Of a stretch of DNA of 64,000 bases, positions 34,924 to 42,697 are shown piece by piece. Position numbers and translations under genes: made by a program. The stretch is from NCBI GenBank assembly GCA_024693065.1, contig JAILLP010000011.1:186001-250000 (forward strand), given 5' to 3'. The notes below the pieces were generated by a model. That model was not told where the DNA came from, made no database searches, and saw nothing but the letters and a program-made list of their open reading frames with translations. This stretch comes from Paludibacteraceae bacterium. GTDB lineage: Bacteria > Bacteroidota > Bacteroidia > Bacteroidales > Paludibacteraceae. Every line of letters begins with the position of its first letter. Position 1 is the first letter of the stretch.

Positions 34924-36225
34924 ATGCACATGGAAGAAAAAAACATTCTTGATTCGGCTATTAATCCTTTTGCATTAGCAGAGGCGATTTCGGAGAAGAA
35001 AATCTCGTGGGGCAGTGATTTGAATTCACAAAAGAAAAAGTTATCCTCGACGCTTGGATTGTCGGAGCAGGATATTTTTGGGGAAGATAGTCCAATCCTT
35101 CATCCGTTCTTTAAGCCTAAGACGATGAAAGCCATAGGGATACCGGAGGCGAAAAAACAACTGGAAGAGTTCTTAGGTGCAAGAATGAAGCCTTTGCAGC
35201 CTAATTTGAAAAAAACTGCGGCAAACGAAGAAAAAAGGGTGTTGGCTCTCGCGAAAAAAGAACGCATTCTCAATTTTGTTTTTAAAGCAACCAAGGAATC
35301 ATATTCCACTGGTGATGTGACCCCAGCGAATTGTACATGGAAAGACAATGGTATTTTCTTCAAATGTGCTGCTGAAGGTGATGATCCTATACAAGGATCT
35401 TTAGGCGATTGCTATTTCATAGCTGCGCTTGCTGCAGTGGCTTGGGCAAAACCGTATTCAATTATAAATAGAGCGTCTTTGTGCTATTGTGATTCTGAAG
35501 GCGACGCGGAGTCAAATATTAGGCATCAGATCGATTTCTTTAAGCAAGCGTCGAATGGTAATTATTCGACCAAGGTTGCCCTGGAAGTGTCCGATTTCAT
35601 ACCGATCCTAGATAGCACTAAAACACCTTTGTATGCTAGGTCATTTGATTCGAAGGAAACATGGCCTTCCGTGTATGAGAAAGCGTATGCGAAATATAGA
35701 GTGGGACATACAGGTGATAAACCGGACTATTCATTGATCGGACAAGGCGGATGTACTGAACATACAATTGGCGAGATTACTGGCGGAAAAGTAACAGTAA
35801 AGTGGCACAGTTCTACTTCGGCTTCTGCGTTGTTGAAGTTTATCCAAAGTAATTGTTACGCATGGACAGCAAATGACTTTTGGGGGAAAGATGGATATTC
35901 ACATCGCTTGAAGTATCCTATGGTCGCCGGACATCCGACCTCCAATGATTGTGGCGTTGTATCTTCCCATTCTTACTCTATCCTGGGATTTGACCATGAT
36001 GATAAAGGTCAGTATTATGTTGTCCTAAGAAATCCGTGGGGACGCTATCCAGCCACAAAAGACGTAAAGACTGGCAATTGGAACGTGATTTCGTATAGGC
36101 AGGGGTATGGTTCAATGATCCCTTTGAATGTGACCGGTTCGACAAGCAGATGGGGTGGAATATTTGCGTTGAAGATAGAAACATATTTGAAGATATTTGG
36201 CTGTACGGCTGTTAGTGTATATTAA
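34924..36225 (+). CDS. Calpain-type (C2) cysteine protease
   Basis: 433 residues. The full papain-like triad of the calpain family is present: C163 in QGSLGDCYFIAALA, H349 in SSHSYSILGFD, N370 in LRNPWG. The family landmark WPSVYEKAYAKYRVG is at 247-261. The first 130 residues (NPFALAEAISEKK...) have no known match and may be a prodomain or a targeting part. No signal peptide, so a cytoplasmic or non-Sec-exported enzyme. The usual calcium-binding calpain C-terminal domains are absent. Start: ATG at 34924, or the second ATG at 34930; the same two-ATG layout appears in the gingipain-like gene. Codons are AT-richer than in the flanking housekeeping genes. A hairpin follows, then the inhibitor gene. 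Confidence 0.88.
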   Translation: MHMEEKNILDSAINPFALAEAISEKKISWGSDLNSQKKKLSSTLGLSEQDIFGEDSPILHPFFKPKTMKAIGIPEAKKQLEEFLGARMKPLQPNLKKTAANEEKRVLALAKKERILNFVFKATKESYSTGDVTPANCTWKDNGIFFKCAAEGDDPIQGSLGDCYFIAALAAVAWAKPYSIINRASLCYCDSEGDAESNIRHQIDFFKQASNGNYSTKVALEVSDFIPILDSTKTPLYARSFDSKETWPSVYEKAYAKYRVGHTGDKPDYSLIGQGGCTEHTIGEITGGKVTVKWHSSTSASALLKFIQSNCYAWTANDFWGKDGYSHRLKYPMVAGHPTSNDCGVVSSHSYSILGFDHDDKGQYYVVLRNPWGRYPATKDVKTGNWNVISYRQGYGSMIPLNVTGSTSRWGGIFALKIETYLKIFGCTAVSVY

Positions 36226-36234
36226 AGTTTATTT

Positions 36235-36259
36235 GAGGACGACGCTTTACGTCGTCCTC
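36235..36259 (+). terminator. Hairpin after the calpain-type gene
   Basis: GAGGACGACG (36235-36244) pairs with CGTCGTCCTC (36250-36259), 10 bp, 5-base loop. No T run follows, so it may be a partial terminator or an RNA-stabilising hairpin that lowers, but does not stop, transcription into the inhibitor gene. Confidence 0.7.
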
Positions 36260-36291
36260 CTTAACCTTCAAGTTCCAAGGATTATTCATCA

Positions 36292-36600
36292 ATGAAAAGA
36301 AGAACCTTATCATTACATGTCAACGACACCTTCACGTTGGAGTTGGAAAGCCATGAAGGGGGTGGTTACCTTTGGACGATTGCTTCTAATGATGAAGCGG
36401 TTGCCCAGGTGCGAATCGTGCCCCGTGGGTCGACGCAATGCGCGACGGCAACTCCGATCGGCAAGAGCCTCCCGGTCCGGGTCGAAATCACGGCTCTGGC
36501 GGAGGGGAAATCTGTCGTTGTCCTTGAAGAGAAAAGATCGTGGGAGATGGACGTTAAACCATTGAATATCTATAAGATCAACATTACAGTAAAACAATAG
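36292..36600 (+). CDS. Chagasin-family (I42) cysteine-protease inhibitor
   Basis: 102 residues, the usual size of the family. The three binding loops can be placed: ESHEGGGYLW (residues 19-28) in place of NPTTGY-W, the central loop near residue 50-60, and KRSWE (82-86) in place of RPWE. Chagasins block papain-like (clan CA) proteases such as C1 enzymes by plugging the active-site groove. No signal peptide, so it should act in the same compartment as the calpain-type protein encoded before it and the papain-type protein encoded 9 bases after it. The first loop lacks the family's Asn-Pro-Thr-Thr, so target range may differ. Confidence 0.82.
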   Translation: MKRRTLSLHVNDTFTLELESHEGGGYLWTIASNDEAVAQVRIVPRGSTQCATATPIGKSLPVRVEITALAEGKSVVVLEEKRSWEMDVKPLNIYKINITVKQ

Positions 36601-36609
36601 TATTAAGAC

Positions 36610-37422
36610 ATGACAAACAATAATTCACAGATAATGGAAAGCAAATTCAAGTTGCCTAAATTGGGATGGCTTCCTGACCTTCCCGATGAGAGGGATTATA
36701 TTTATAAGGCTCCTATCAAGTTCAGCAAACCTAAAGCCTTGCCGTCAAAAGTGGACCTCAGGAAAATTTGTCCTCCTGTATTTAATCAAGGAGAACTGGG
36801 TAGTTGTACGGCAAATGCCTTACTCGCCGCTGTGGAATGTTGCAAAAAGAAGCAGGGGCAGAAAACCAAAAGACTGTCGCGCCTTTTCCTGTACTATAAT
36901 GAGCGCGTGATGATTGACACTGTGATGTCCGATAGTGGCGCTTACTTGAGAGACGGTGTCAAGTCGTTGAACAAACAGGGCGTGTGCCTTGAAAAGGATT
37001 GGCGCTACAGCAGTAGTACTAGCTACAAGGCTAAATTCACGAAAAAGCCAACCCCTAAATGTTATGAGTTGGCTCTCGACAACCAAATCCTATCTTACTG
37101 GCGCATCTCTCCTAATCTCCAGGACATCCGGTCTTGCCTCGCCGACGGATATCCGTTTGTTTTCGGTTTCTCGGTTTATTCCAGCTTTATGACGGATGAG
37201 GTCTACAAAACGGGTATCATGCCGATGCCTCAATCCGGTGAGTCAATGCTTGGCGGACATGCGGTGATGGCCGCAGGCTATGATGATGAGAAGAAGATGC
37301 TCCTCGTGCGTAATTCATGGGGAAAGGAATGGGGCGACAAAGGTTATTTCTGGATGCCTTACGAGTATATTACAAACACAAGGAATTGCTCGGATTTCTG
37401 GACTATCCGTGAAGTGGAATGA
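36610..37422 (+). CDS. Papain-family (C1) cysteine protease
   Basis: 270 residues. The opening KLGWLPDLPDERDYIY is typical of bacterial cytoplasmic C1 peptidases without a propeptide. Active site: Q60 and C66 in FNQGELGSCTANALLAAVE, H217 in LGGHAVMAAGYD, N235 in VRNSWGKEWGDKGYF. All key residues are kept, so it should be active. No signal peptide. ATG at 36610; an in-frame ATG at 36634 (MESKFKLPK) is an alternative. It follows the inhibitor gene by 9 bases and is very likely co-transcribed with it. Confidence 0.92.
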   Translation: MTNNNSQIMESKFKLPKLGWLPDLPDERDYIYKAPIKFSKPKALPSKVDLRKICPPVFNQGELGSCTANALLAAVECCKKKQGQKTKRLSRLFLYYNERVMIDTVMSDSGAYLRDGVKSLNKQGVCLEKDWRYSSSTSYKAKFTKKPTPKCYELALDNQILSYWRISPNLQDIRSCLADGYPFVFGFSVYSSFMTDEVYKTGIMPMPQSGESMLGGHAVMAAGYDDEKKMLLVRNSWGKEWGDKGYFWMPYEYITNTRNCSDFWTIREVE

Positions 37423-37560
37423 CCAATGCGCTGGCTTCAGCGGTCGGACCGTTATCCAAGGCATAGATGGACAGGTCTTCCGTACCATAGTCGGAAACTC
37501 ACCTGAAAATCTTTGAATGTATGACTGTTAGAGTATGTTCACATTTTTTTTGTCTGGTAA
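37423..37560. other. Intergenic stretch, possibly holding a gene remnant
   Basis: In the +2 frame the bases after the papain-type stop could encode about 30 residues (GFSGRTVIQGIDGQVFRTI) without a start of their own. This may be a remnant or chance. No other structure seen. Confidence 0.3.
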
Positions 37561-37665
37561 TCGACTGACAAGTTTCCCACCCGTCCGCTATGCCGAAAAT
37601 ATTGTAGGCGTTGCGGACGGTACATTCCTCTCATGACGAAGGTGCGTTTAGAGGGAAACTTAGTC
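37561..37665 (+). terminator. Nested hairpin structure after the papain-type gene
   Basis: Outer arms CGACT...AAGTTTCCC (37561-37577, 3-base bulge) pair with GGGAAACTTAGTCG (37652-37665). The inner arms CCGTCCGC (37580-37587) pair with GCGGACGG (37612-37619). The inner hairpin shares GTCCGC-ATGC and GGCGTTGCGGAC with the terminator at 39678, so the two look related. Confidence 0.65.
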
Positions 37666-37766
37666 GGGTAATATTGTTGCAAATCAAGTAATATAATATT
37701 GTATTATTATTAAGTATTTGTGTAATAATCCAATAACAATAAAATACAATAAAAATAGATAATAGA
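37666..37766. other. AT-rich spacer before leader B
   Basis: Rich in A and T (AATAATCCAATAACAATAAAATAC); nothing else seen. It resembles the stretch before leader A in composition. Confidence 0.4.
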
Positions 37767-37798
37767 TTTGTTTATTAGAAATTTTTATCTTATATTTG
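37767..37798 (+). promoter_or_regulatory. Consensus promoter of the gingipain-like gene
   Basis: TTTG (37767-37770), 20-base spacer, TATATTTG (37791-37798), the same boxes and spacing as at 34591. Confidence 0.85.
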
Positions 37799-38104
37799 AA
37801 TTGATAATAAATAAGAGATGTACAATATTCGTAATATATATTGATGTGTAATGTTTTTTATTTTGTAAGATAGGCTATTGTTGATGTGTATTGCGGGGCG
37901 TACCCTTAGGGAAGCCCATTGGACTAATCTTTTGTAATAGTGAGCGTATTCCGATGATGGGCGGATTGCATGTTTGGCCCTAGGTCCATCTGGATTTAGT
38001 CGAGGAGAACCGAATGCCCTGATATGGTGGCAGATGTGAATGTGTATGATATTAATAGCAATAAAAATGTTTCATTTTAACTTTATTATTAACCTTAAAT
38101 TTTA
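37799..38104 (+). promoter_or_regulatory. Long (about 305-base) 5' leader B of the protease locus
   Basis: Paralogue of leader A: same length class, closely similar over the first 95 bases, a small TACCC-TTA-GGG hairpin at 37901-37911, and the same CTTAAATTTTA just before the ATG. The middle differs fully, with a GC-richer part around 37890-38030. Confidence 0.6.
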
Positions 38105-39661
38105 ATGAAAATGGCAAAAGTAAAAGAATTATTTGAGTTTGAAATTGACTATAAGAAAGTCAAGAAGTTCGAGTTGACCGAACAGGATATTGAAGATCTC
38201 AAATTAGAGCAGCTATCGGTCGTAAGGAAGTTGCGTAAGGCTGTAACGACTATCATTACTGCACAAAGCAGGCCTGATTTCCCGGATGACCTTCAGTATT
38301 TTGAGAGCTATTCGGCTAATTTCTTCCCTAAAGGAAAGGTTGCGATTTATGTGAATAAATCCATTTATACAACAATTAGGGCTTCCATCGAACAGTATAT
38401 AAAGGATTTGGCGGACGAAGGTTATTATGCGACAGCATACACTGTTACTGGAGATTCCGCAGTGACATTGCGCAATCACATTAGGAACCAGAGTGGAATC
38501 GTCGGGTCATTAATGGTGGGAAATCTGCCGTATATTGCCTATGAGGACAGTAGTGATTCATCAGCGGTGGAAGTGTTCCCATGTGATCTTTATTTCATGG
38601 ACACGAATGGTACGTGGACTAATACGGATAGCGATACTAACATCGAAAAACACACGGGAAATGTGGCCCCAGAAATTTGGGTAGGAAGATTGTGGACTCC
38701 GACCAATAATGGAAATGATACTGCCTTGTTGAAAGATTATTTCAGAAGAAACCATAATTATAGGAAGGGCTTGTTCGGTTGTACCAATCGAGGCTTGTCT
38801 TTTGTCGATGACGATTGGACTAGCTTTGGAGACTGTGGGCTTAAAAAATGTCTGAATGCTGCTGATATATGTACGGTTGTTAATAAGGAAGACACGAACG
38901 AGAACCGTTATAAGGCAGAATTGAGCATGCATAGATTGTGGTCACAAGTGTGTGCTCATTCAAATACCAGCCTCCATGCCTTTAGGGTAAGTTCTGGTAA
39001 TGGCTATGTGTATTCATCCTATATCAAGAATAACTCTGCGCCTAAAGCCTATTATTATAACTTGTTTGCATGTAGAAGCGGAAAGTATACGTCTTCCGAT
39101 TATATTGGTGGATGGTATATTTTCGATTATTCAAAACAGGACAAATGCTATGGATTGGCGGCTATTGCAAGTGCGAAAACTGGCTCGATGTTGTATTTCG
39201 AGAATTTCTATGGATCTATGGGGAAGGGACTCTCTATCGGAGACGCTATGGTACAATGGTGGAAGTGCTTGGGATCCACGCATGAAATAAGCGAAATCTC
39301 TTGGCATTATGGACTCTCTATTTTGGGTGACCCGACATTGACTAACTTGTCAGGTGCTGTGCCAAATAAGAGGACTCCTGCCGATGGCACCGTATTTGAA
39401 CATTATCCGAGGTTAACCCATTTGTCGTGGGATCCTGTCGCATTGCCTAATGTCACGTATGAAGTCCAAACTGATTACTACTACGGCGTGTGGAATTATG
39501 AGTACAACAAGGCTTCTATTAACACGATTAAAAACATAAAGAACACATACTACGACACTTCATTCGTGGGTGCGCAGAGAGGCCGTTGGAGAGTTAGGGC
39601 CGTCTCAGGAAATGTGCCTGGACCATGGAGTGATTGGGGTTATTTTAGATATTTGCATTAA
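38105..39661 (+). CDS. Gingipain-like (C25-fold) protein with a C-terminal Fn3-like domain
   Basis: 518 residues. Residues 70-415 have the C25 layout: IWVGRLWTP (191-199), a region of LHAFRVSSGNG (290-300), LFACRSGKY (320-328) with candidate nucleophile C323, then HYGLSILGDPTL (401-412). In active gingipains a GHG precedes the cysteine by about 30 residues; here the corresponding place reads SGNG, so the catalytic histidine seems to be Asn299, unless H285 or H291 substitutes. The last 90 residues (HLSWDPVALPNVTYEVQ) look like a fibronectin type III domain. No signal peptide and no type IX sorting domain, unlike true gingipains. It may be a pseudo-protease or binding protein. Confidence 0.65.
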   Translation: MKMAKVKELFEFEIDYKKVKKFELTEQDIEDLKLEQLSVVRKLRKAVTTIITAQSRPDFPDDLQYFESYSANFFPKGKVAIYVNKSIYTTIRASIEQYIKDLADEGYYATAYTVTGDSAVTLRNHIRNQSGIVGSLMVGNLPYIAYEDSSDSSAVEVFPCDLYFMDTNGTWTNTDSDTNIEKHTGNVAPEIWVGRLWTPTNNGNDTALLKDYFRRNHNYRKGLFGCTNRGLSFVDDDWTSFGDCGLKKCLNAADICTVVNKEDTNENRYKAELSMHRLWSQVCAHSNTSLHAFRVSSGNGYVYSSYIKNNSAPKAYYYNLFACRSGKYTSSDYIGGWYIFDYSKQDKCYGLAAIASAKTGSMLYFENFYGSMGKGLSIGDAMVQWWKCLGSTHEISEISWHYGLSILGDPTLTNLSGAVPNKRTPADGTVFEHYPRLTHLSWDPVALPNVTYEVQTDYYYGVWNYEYNKASINTIKNIKNTYYDTSFVGAQRGRWRVRAVSGNVPGPWSDWGYFRYLH

Positions 39662-39677
39662 TCAGTCTGTTGTTAAA

Positions 39678-39712
39678 AAATGTCCGCAATGCTTTTGGCG
39701 TTGCGGACATTT
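39678..39712 (+). terminator. Terminator of the gingipain-like gene
   Basis: A perfect 12-bp stem: AAATGTCCGCAA (39678-39689) with TTGCGGACATTT (39701-39712), 11-base loop, then TGTTTG. Its stem and loop edge match the inner hairpin at 37580-37619. Confidence 0.85.
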
Positions 39713-39765
39713 GTTTGTAAAGTAGTCATAAAGGACGATACTCTTCCTGTTGAGGTATGCGCTCC

Positions 39766-41817
39766 TTATTTCTTTTCCTCCTCCTTCTTGTTCAGCTCCG
39801 GATAGATGATGCGGGTGTGGTAGATGGTCTTGAGCTTCTCCTTGAGGACCGCCTTGATCTCGTTAATCTCCTTGAAGGTGATAGGGGTCTCCTCGAAGAT
39901 ACCCTCCCGGATTTGATCGGTGATGATCTTCTCGACAAGGTCGTTGATACTCTTGTCCGTGTATTCCTGCAAGCTTCTGGAGGCCGCCTCCACGGAGTCG
40001 CACATGACGAGGATGGCCATCTCCTTTGAGGTCGGCAACGGTCCGGGGTAGGTGAACTTGGATTCGTCGATCTCCCTGTCCGGGTATTTGTTCTTCATCG
40101 TATAGTAGAAGTATTTCGTCTTGCTCTTTCCATGGTGTGTCTTGATGAACTCCTGGATTTTCTCCGGCAGTCCGTATTTCTTCGCGATGGCCACGCCGTC
40201 CGCCACGTGGCGGATGATAATCTGCGCACTTTTCTCCTCGTCGTTCATCTCGGTGTGCGGGTTCTTGCTCGATTGGTTCTCCGTGAAGAAAGCCGGGTTA
40301 GCCATCTTGCCGATGTCGTGGTAGAGTGCGCCCGTCCTCACTAGCATAGGGTTGGCGCCGATGCAGCTGGCGGCGTCGGATGCGAGGTTAGAGACCTGCA
40401 TGGAGTGCTGGAAACTTCCCGGAGCCTCCTCCGAGAATTTCCTCAGCAAAGAGTTGTTCGTGTTGGCCAGTTCCACCAATGTGACGTCCGAAACGTAGCC
40501 GAACATCTTCTCCACAATGTATATGAGCGGGTTGGCGAGCAGGAGCAGCAGACCGTTGCCGAGGAAGATCGGGAACATCGTCCACTCGAAGTGATCCAAA
40601 CCGTTCTCGTGCACCAGCGTGTTGCCCACGTAGATGATGCAGTAGGAGAGGGTGATGAGTATGGCGGCTTGCACGAGCTGTGAACGCATGAAGATGTTCT
40701 TCAGGGTGCAGATGGAGATCATGCCCGCGATGGACTGCATCAGCAGGAACTCGAAGTCGTTCGGCACGATGAAGGAGGAGAGGAGCACAGCCGTGAGGTG
40801 GGCGAAGAGTGCCGTCCTCGTGTCGAAGAAACAGGTCACCAGAATAGGCAACAACGCGTAAGGCACGATGTTCGGCGTGTATTCGTTCCTGACCATGATG
40901 GATGTGAGCACGCAGAGAATGGTAATCATTCCCAGCATGAAAGCCACGTTCTTGAGGTTCACCAAGAATTTCTTCCTGAAGAGGAATAGATAGAGGAAGA
41001 AAGCGCATAGGATGATGGTGATGATGATGATTTGCCCGATGATGATCAGTTGTTTGTTGGTCTTGTCGCTGTTCTCCTGCACGGCGGACCTGAGAGATTC
41101 GAGGATGTCGTAGGTCTGAGGCTTGACGATCTCTCCGTGGTCGATGATCTTTTCCCCGCTTTGGATTCTTCCTTTGGTGAGGGAGATGGATTTCAGGAGT
41201 TCCTTCTTCACCGATTCGTTCTTCTCCTTGTCGTAGGTGAGGTTTTCGTGGATATAGTTATTGATGTTGTAGCCTTGTAGCGTCTCCTTGTCGAGCGAGG
41301 CGGGGATTCCGTTGATGATGTGCTCGTAGGCCGTCTTGGTGGTGTGGAGGTTGGCGATGGGGCGGTTCTTCGACTGGTTGCCGGTCAGCACGTTGATTTC
41401 GCTTTTCTTCTCCTCGTTCAGTTTGTCCATGTCGTCGGCAGAGACGATGCCGCTGGCGTAGAGAGATTTCAGTTTTCGGGCGATGTAGTTCTTGTAGTCG
41501 TCCGCCGCGTCGTCCTCCTCCTTGCCGAACTTCTCGTTCAGGAGGCCGATGTATTTGCCGGACACCCCCTCGTCGTTGATGAAGAACGGGTTGAAGTCGC
41601 TCAGCAGGCTATCCTCCTCCTTTTTCACGTCCTCTTTGGATTTCATGATTTCGAAGGCGAAGGGAGCGGTGAGGGCGTCATATTCCCAAGGCTTTTCGAT
41701 GGCGTAGTTGTATTTGAACTTCCCGAAGTTCGGGTAAGTCTTGAATATGATCAGTCCGGCGGCGAAGAACAACGCCGCGAGGGATATGTAGCGCATATAT
41801 GAGCTTTTGCTTTTCAT
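39766..41817 (-). CDS. 7TM-HD phosphodiesterase (PgpH family)
   Basis: 683 residues from the ATG at 41817. The frame stays open upstream to 41901, but those codons overlap the promoter boxes. One N-terminal membrane helix (YISLAALFFAAGLIIF) is followed by a large extracytoplasmic 7TMR-HDED domain (about 40-260). Next come seven helices (about 265-450), then a cytoplasmic HD domain with the metal-binding FQHSMQVSNLA and GALYHDIGKM, and later IIRHVADG and THHGKSKT. In other phyla this family breaks down the second messenger c-di-AMP. The window shows no cyclase. The gene ends in a charged ELNKKEEEKK tail and has no operon partner here. Confidence 0.9.
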   Translation of the reverse strand: MKSKSSYMRYISLAALFFAAGLIIFKTYPNFGKFKYNYAIEKPWEYDALTAPFAFEIMKSKEDVKKEEDSLLSDFNPFFINDEGVSGKYIGLLNEKFGKEEDDAADDYKNYIARKLKSLYASGIVSADDMDKLNEEKKSEINVLTGNQSKNRPIANLHTTKTAYEHIINGIPASLDKETLQGYNINNYIHENLTYDKEKNESVKKELLKSISLTKGRIQSGEKIIDHGEIVKPQTYDILESLRSAVQENSDKTNKQLIIIGQIIIITIILCAFFLYLFLFRKKFLVNLKNVAFMLGMITILCVLTSIMVRNEYTPNIVPYALLPILVTCFFDTRTALFAHLTAVLLSSFIVPNDFEFLLMQSIAGMISICTLKNIFMRSQLVQAAILITLSYCIIYVGNTLVHENGLDHFEWTMFPIFLGNGLLLLLANPLIYIVEKMFGYVSDVTLVELANTNNSLLRKFSEEAPGSFQHSMQVSNLASDAASCIGANPMLVRTGALYHDIGKMANPAFFTENQSSKNPHTEMNDEEKSAQIIIRHVADGVAIAKKYGLPEKIQEFIKTHHGKSKTKYFYYTMKNKYPDREIDESKFTYPGPLPTSKEMAILVMCDSVEAASRSLQEYTDKSINDLVEKIITDQIREGIFEETPITFKEINEIKAVLKEKLKTIYHTRIIYPELNKKEEEKK

Positions 41818-41870
41818 GTTAGTCCGATTAAATGTTCGACAGAAAAATCCTTTCATTTTATTATAAGGTA

Positions 41871-41901
41871 CAAATATAAGCCATACATGTTGAAGAAACA
41901 A
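41871..41901 (-). promoter_or_regulatory. Promoter of the 7TM-HD gene (minus strand)
   Basis: On the minus strand: TTG (41901-41899), 20-base spacer, TATATTTG (41878-41871). The leader to the ATG at 41817 is about 45 bases. This placing supports the downstream start codon. Confidence 0.75.
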
Positions 41902-41906
41902 GATGA

Positions 41907-41932
41907 GAATTAAGAATTAAGAATTAAGAATT
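41907..41932. repeat. (GAATTAA) heptamer array
   Basis: Three perfect GAATTAA units plus GAATT, directly next to the promoter of the 7TM-HD gene. The same perfect array occurs at 63813. Confidence 0.8.
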
Positions 41933-41954
41933 GATCGGCGGATGTGTTTTCTTT

Positions 41955-42042
41955 CCTACACGAGACGCACGACCCACGGCCTGCAGGACCAAATCTTTAC
42001 TTAGCCCAGGGCAACACCCTGGGGGGATTTATGCGTGGAAAC
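41955..42042. repeat. GC-rich dispersed repeat, copy 1
   Basis: Shares the order CCTACA-GA--CGCACGACC---G-CCTG with the sequence at 63917, about 22 kb away. It contains an inverted repeat CCCAGGG-CAACA-CCCTGGG (42005-42023). It lies just after a heptamer array, as copy 2 does. No coding content. The gap 41902-42191 otherwise holds only the rpsL promoter and leader. Confidence 0.5.
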
Positions 42043-42093
42043 TTCGGGTTGGGACGGTCGGAAAACATTTTGTATAAAAAAGAGCAAAAAAAA

Positions 42094-42124
42094 TTGGTGG
42101 GATGAAATAATCTTCCTAAATTTG
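42094..42124 (+). promoter_or_regulatory. Main promoter of the ribosomal supercluster
   Basis: TTG (42094-42096), 20-base spacer, TAAATTTG (42117-42124) followed by CA. This is the only consensus promoter before rpsL and probably drives the whole series; internal promoters may exist. Confidence 0.75.
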
Positions 42125-42191
42125 CACCCACTTTTAGTAGAGTGTCTAAAAATATATTTATTAATAACTTAAAAGATTAAAGTTTAACGAA

Positions 42192-42593
42192 ATGCCTACA
42201 ATTCAGCAGTTAGTTAGAAAAGGAAGGGCAAGTCAAGCGGACAAGAGCAAATCTCCGGCTTTGGACTCATGTCCACAGAGAAGAGGTGTCTGCGTGAGGG
42301 TTTACACAACAACCCCTAAGAAGCCTAACTCAGCAATGCGTAAGGTTGCCAGAGTACGTTTGACGAACCAGAAGGAAGTGAATGCTTACATTCCGGGAGA
42401 GGGTCACAACTTGCAGGAGCACTCCATCGTGATGGTGCGTGGTGGTCGTGTGAAGGATCTTCCAGGTGTGCGTTACCACATCGTACGTGGAACATTGGAT
42501 ACCGCAGGTGTGAATGGACGTACGCAACGTCGTTCCAAGTACGGAGCGAAGAGACCTAAGCCAGGACAAGCAGCTCCAGCAAAGAAAAAGTAA
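42192..42593 (+). CDS. rpsL: 30S ribosomal protein S12
   Basis: 133 residues. Part of the decoding centre of the small subunit. The [10 protein letters not shown] loop and [10 protein letters not shown] loop are intact, with lysines at the two places where streptomycin-resistance changes usually occur, so the sequence is of the sensitive type. It is the first gene of the cluster, with a leader of about 65 bases. The tail [12 protein letters not shown] is a short lineage extension. Confidence 0.98.
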   Translation: MPTIQQLVRKGRASQADKSKSPALDSCPQRRGVCVRVYTTTPKKPNSAMRKVARVRLTNQKEVNAYIPGEGHNLQEHSIVMVRGGRVKDLPGVRYHIVRGTLDTAGVNGRTQRRSKYGAKRPKPGQAAPAKKK

Positions 42594-42697
42594 TTCGGTA
42601 GGGCGACCTAGCAGAGTTACACCGGTTGAGTAAATGGCTAAGCGAAGCCGTTGAAGCAACTGCAACCAAAACAAAAACGAAAAATTTTTGAGTAAAA

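Noticed and set aside
37280..37516. Small gene of 78 codons overlapping the papain-type gene in another frame
   Set aside because: It overlaps a well-supported gene for most of its length and shows no family features; only the tail beyond 37422 may be a remnant.
34924..39661. Toxin-antitoxin or restriction system at the AT-rich locus
   Set aside because: The proteins carry clear cysteine-protease and inhibitor motifs and no nuclease, methylase or typical antitoxin features; a protease-based defence role stays only a hypothesis.
42594..42697. Terminator between rpsL and rpsG
   Set aside because: No stable stem with T run was found in the 104-base gap.
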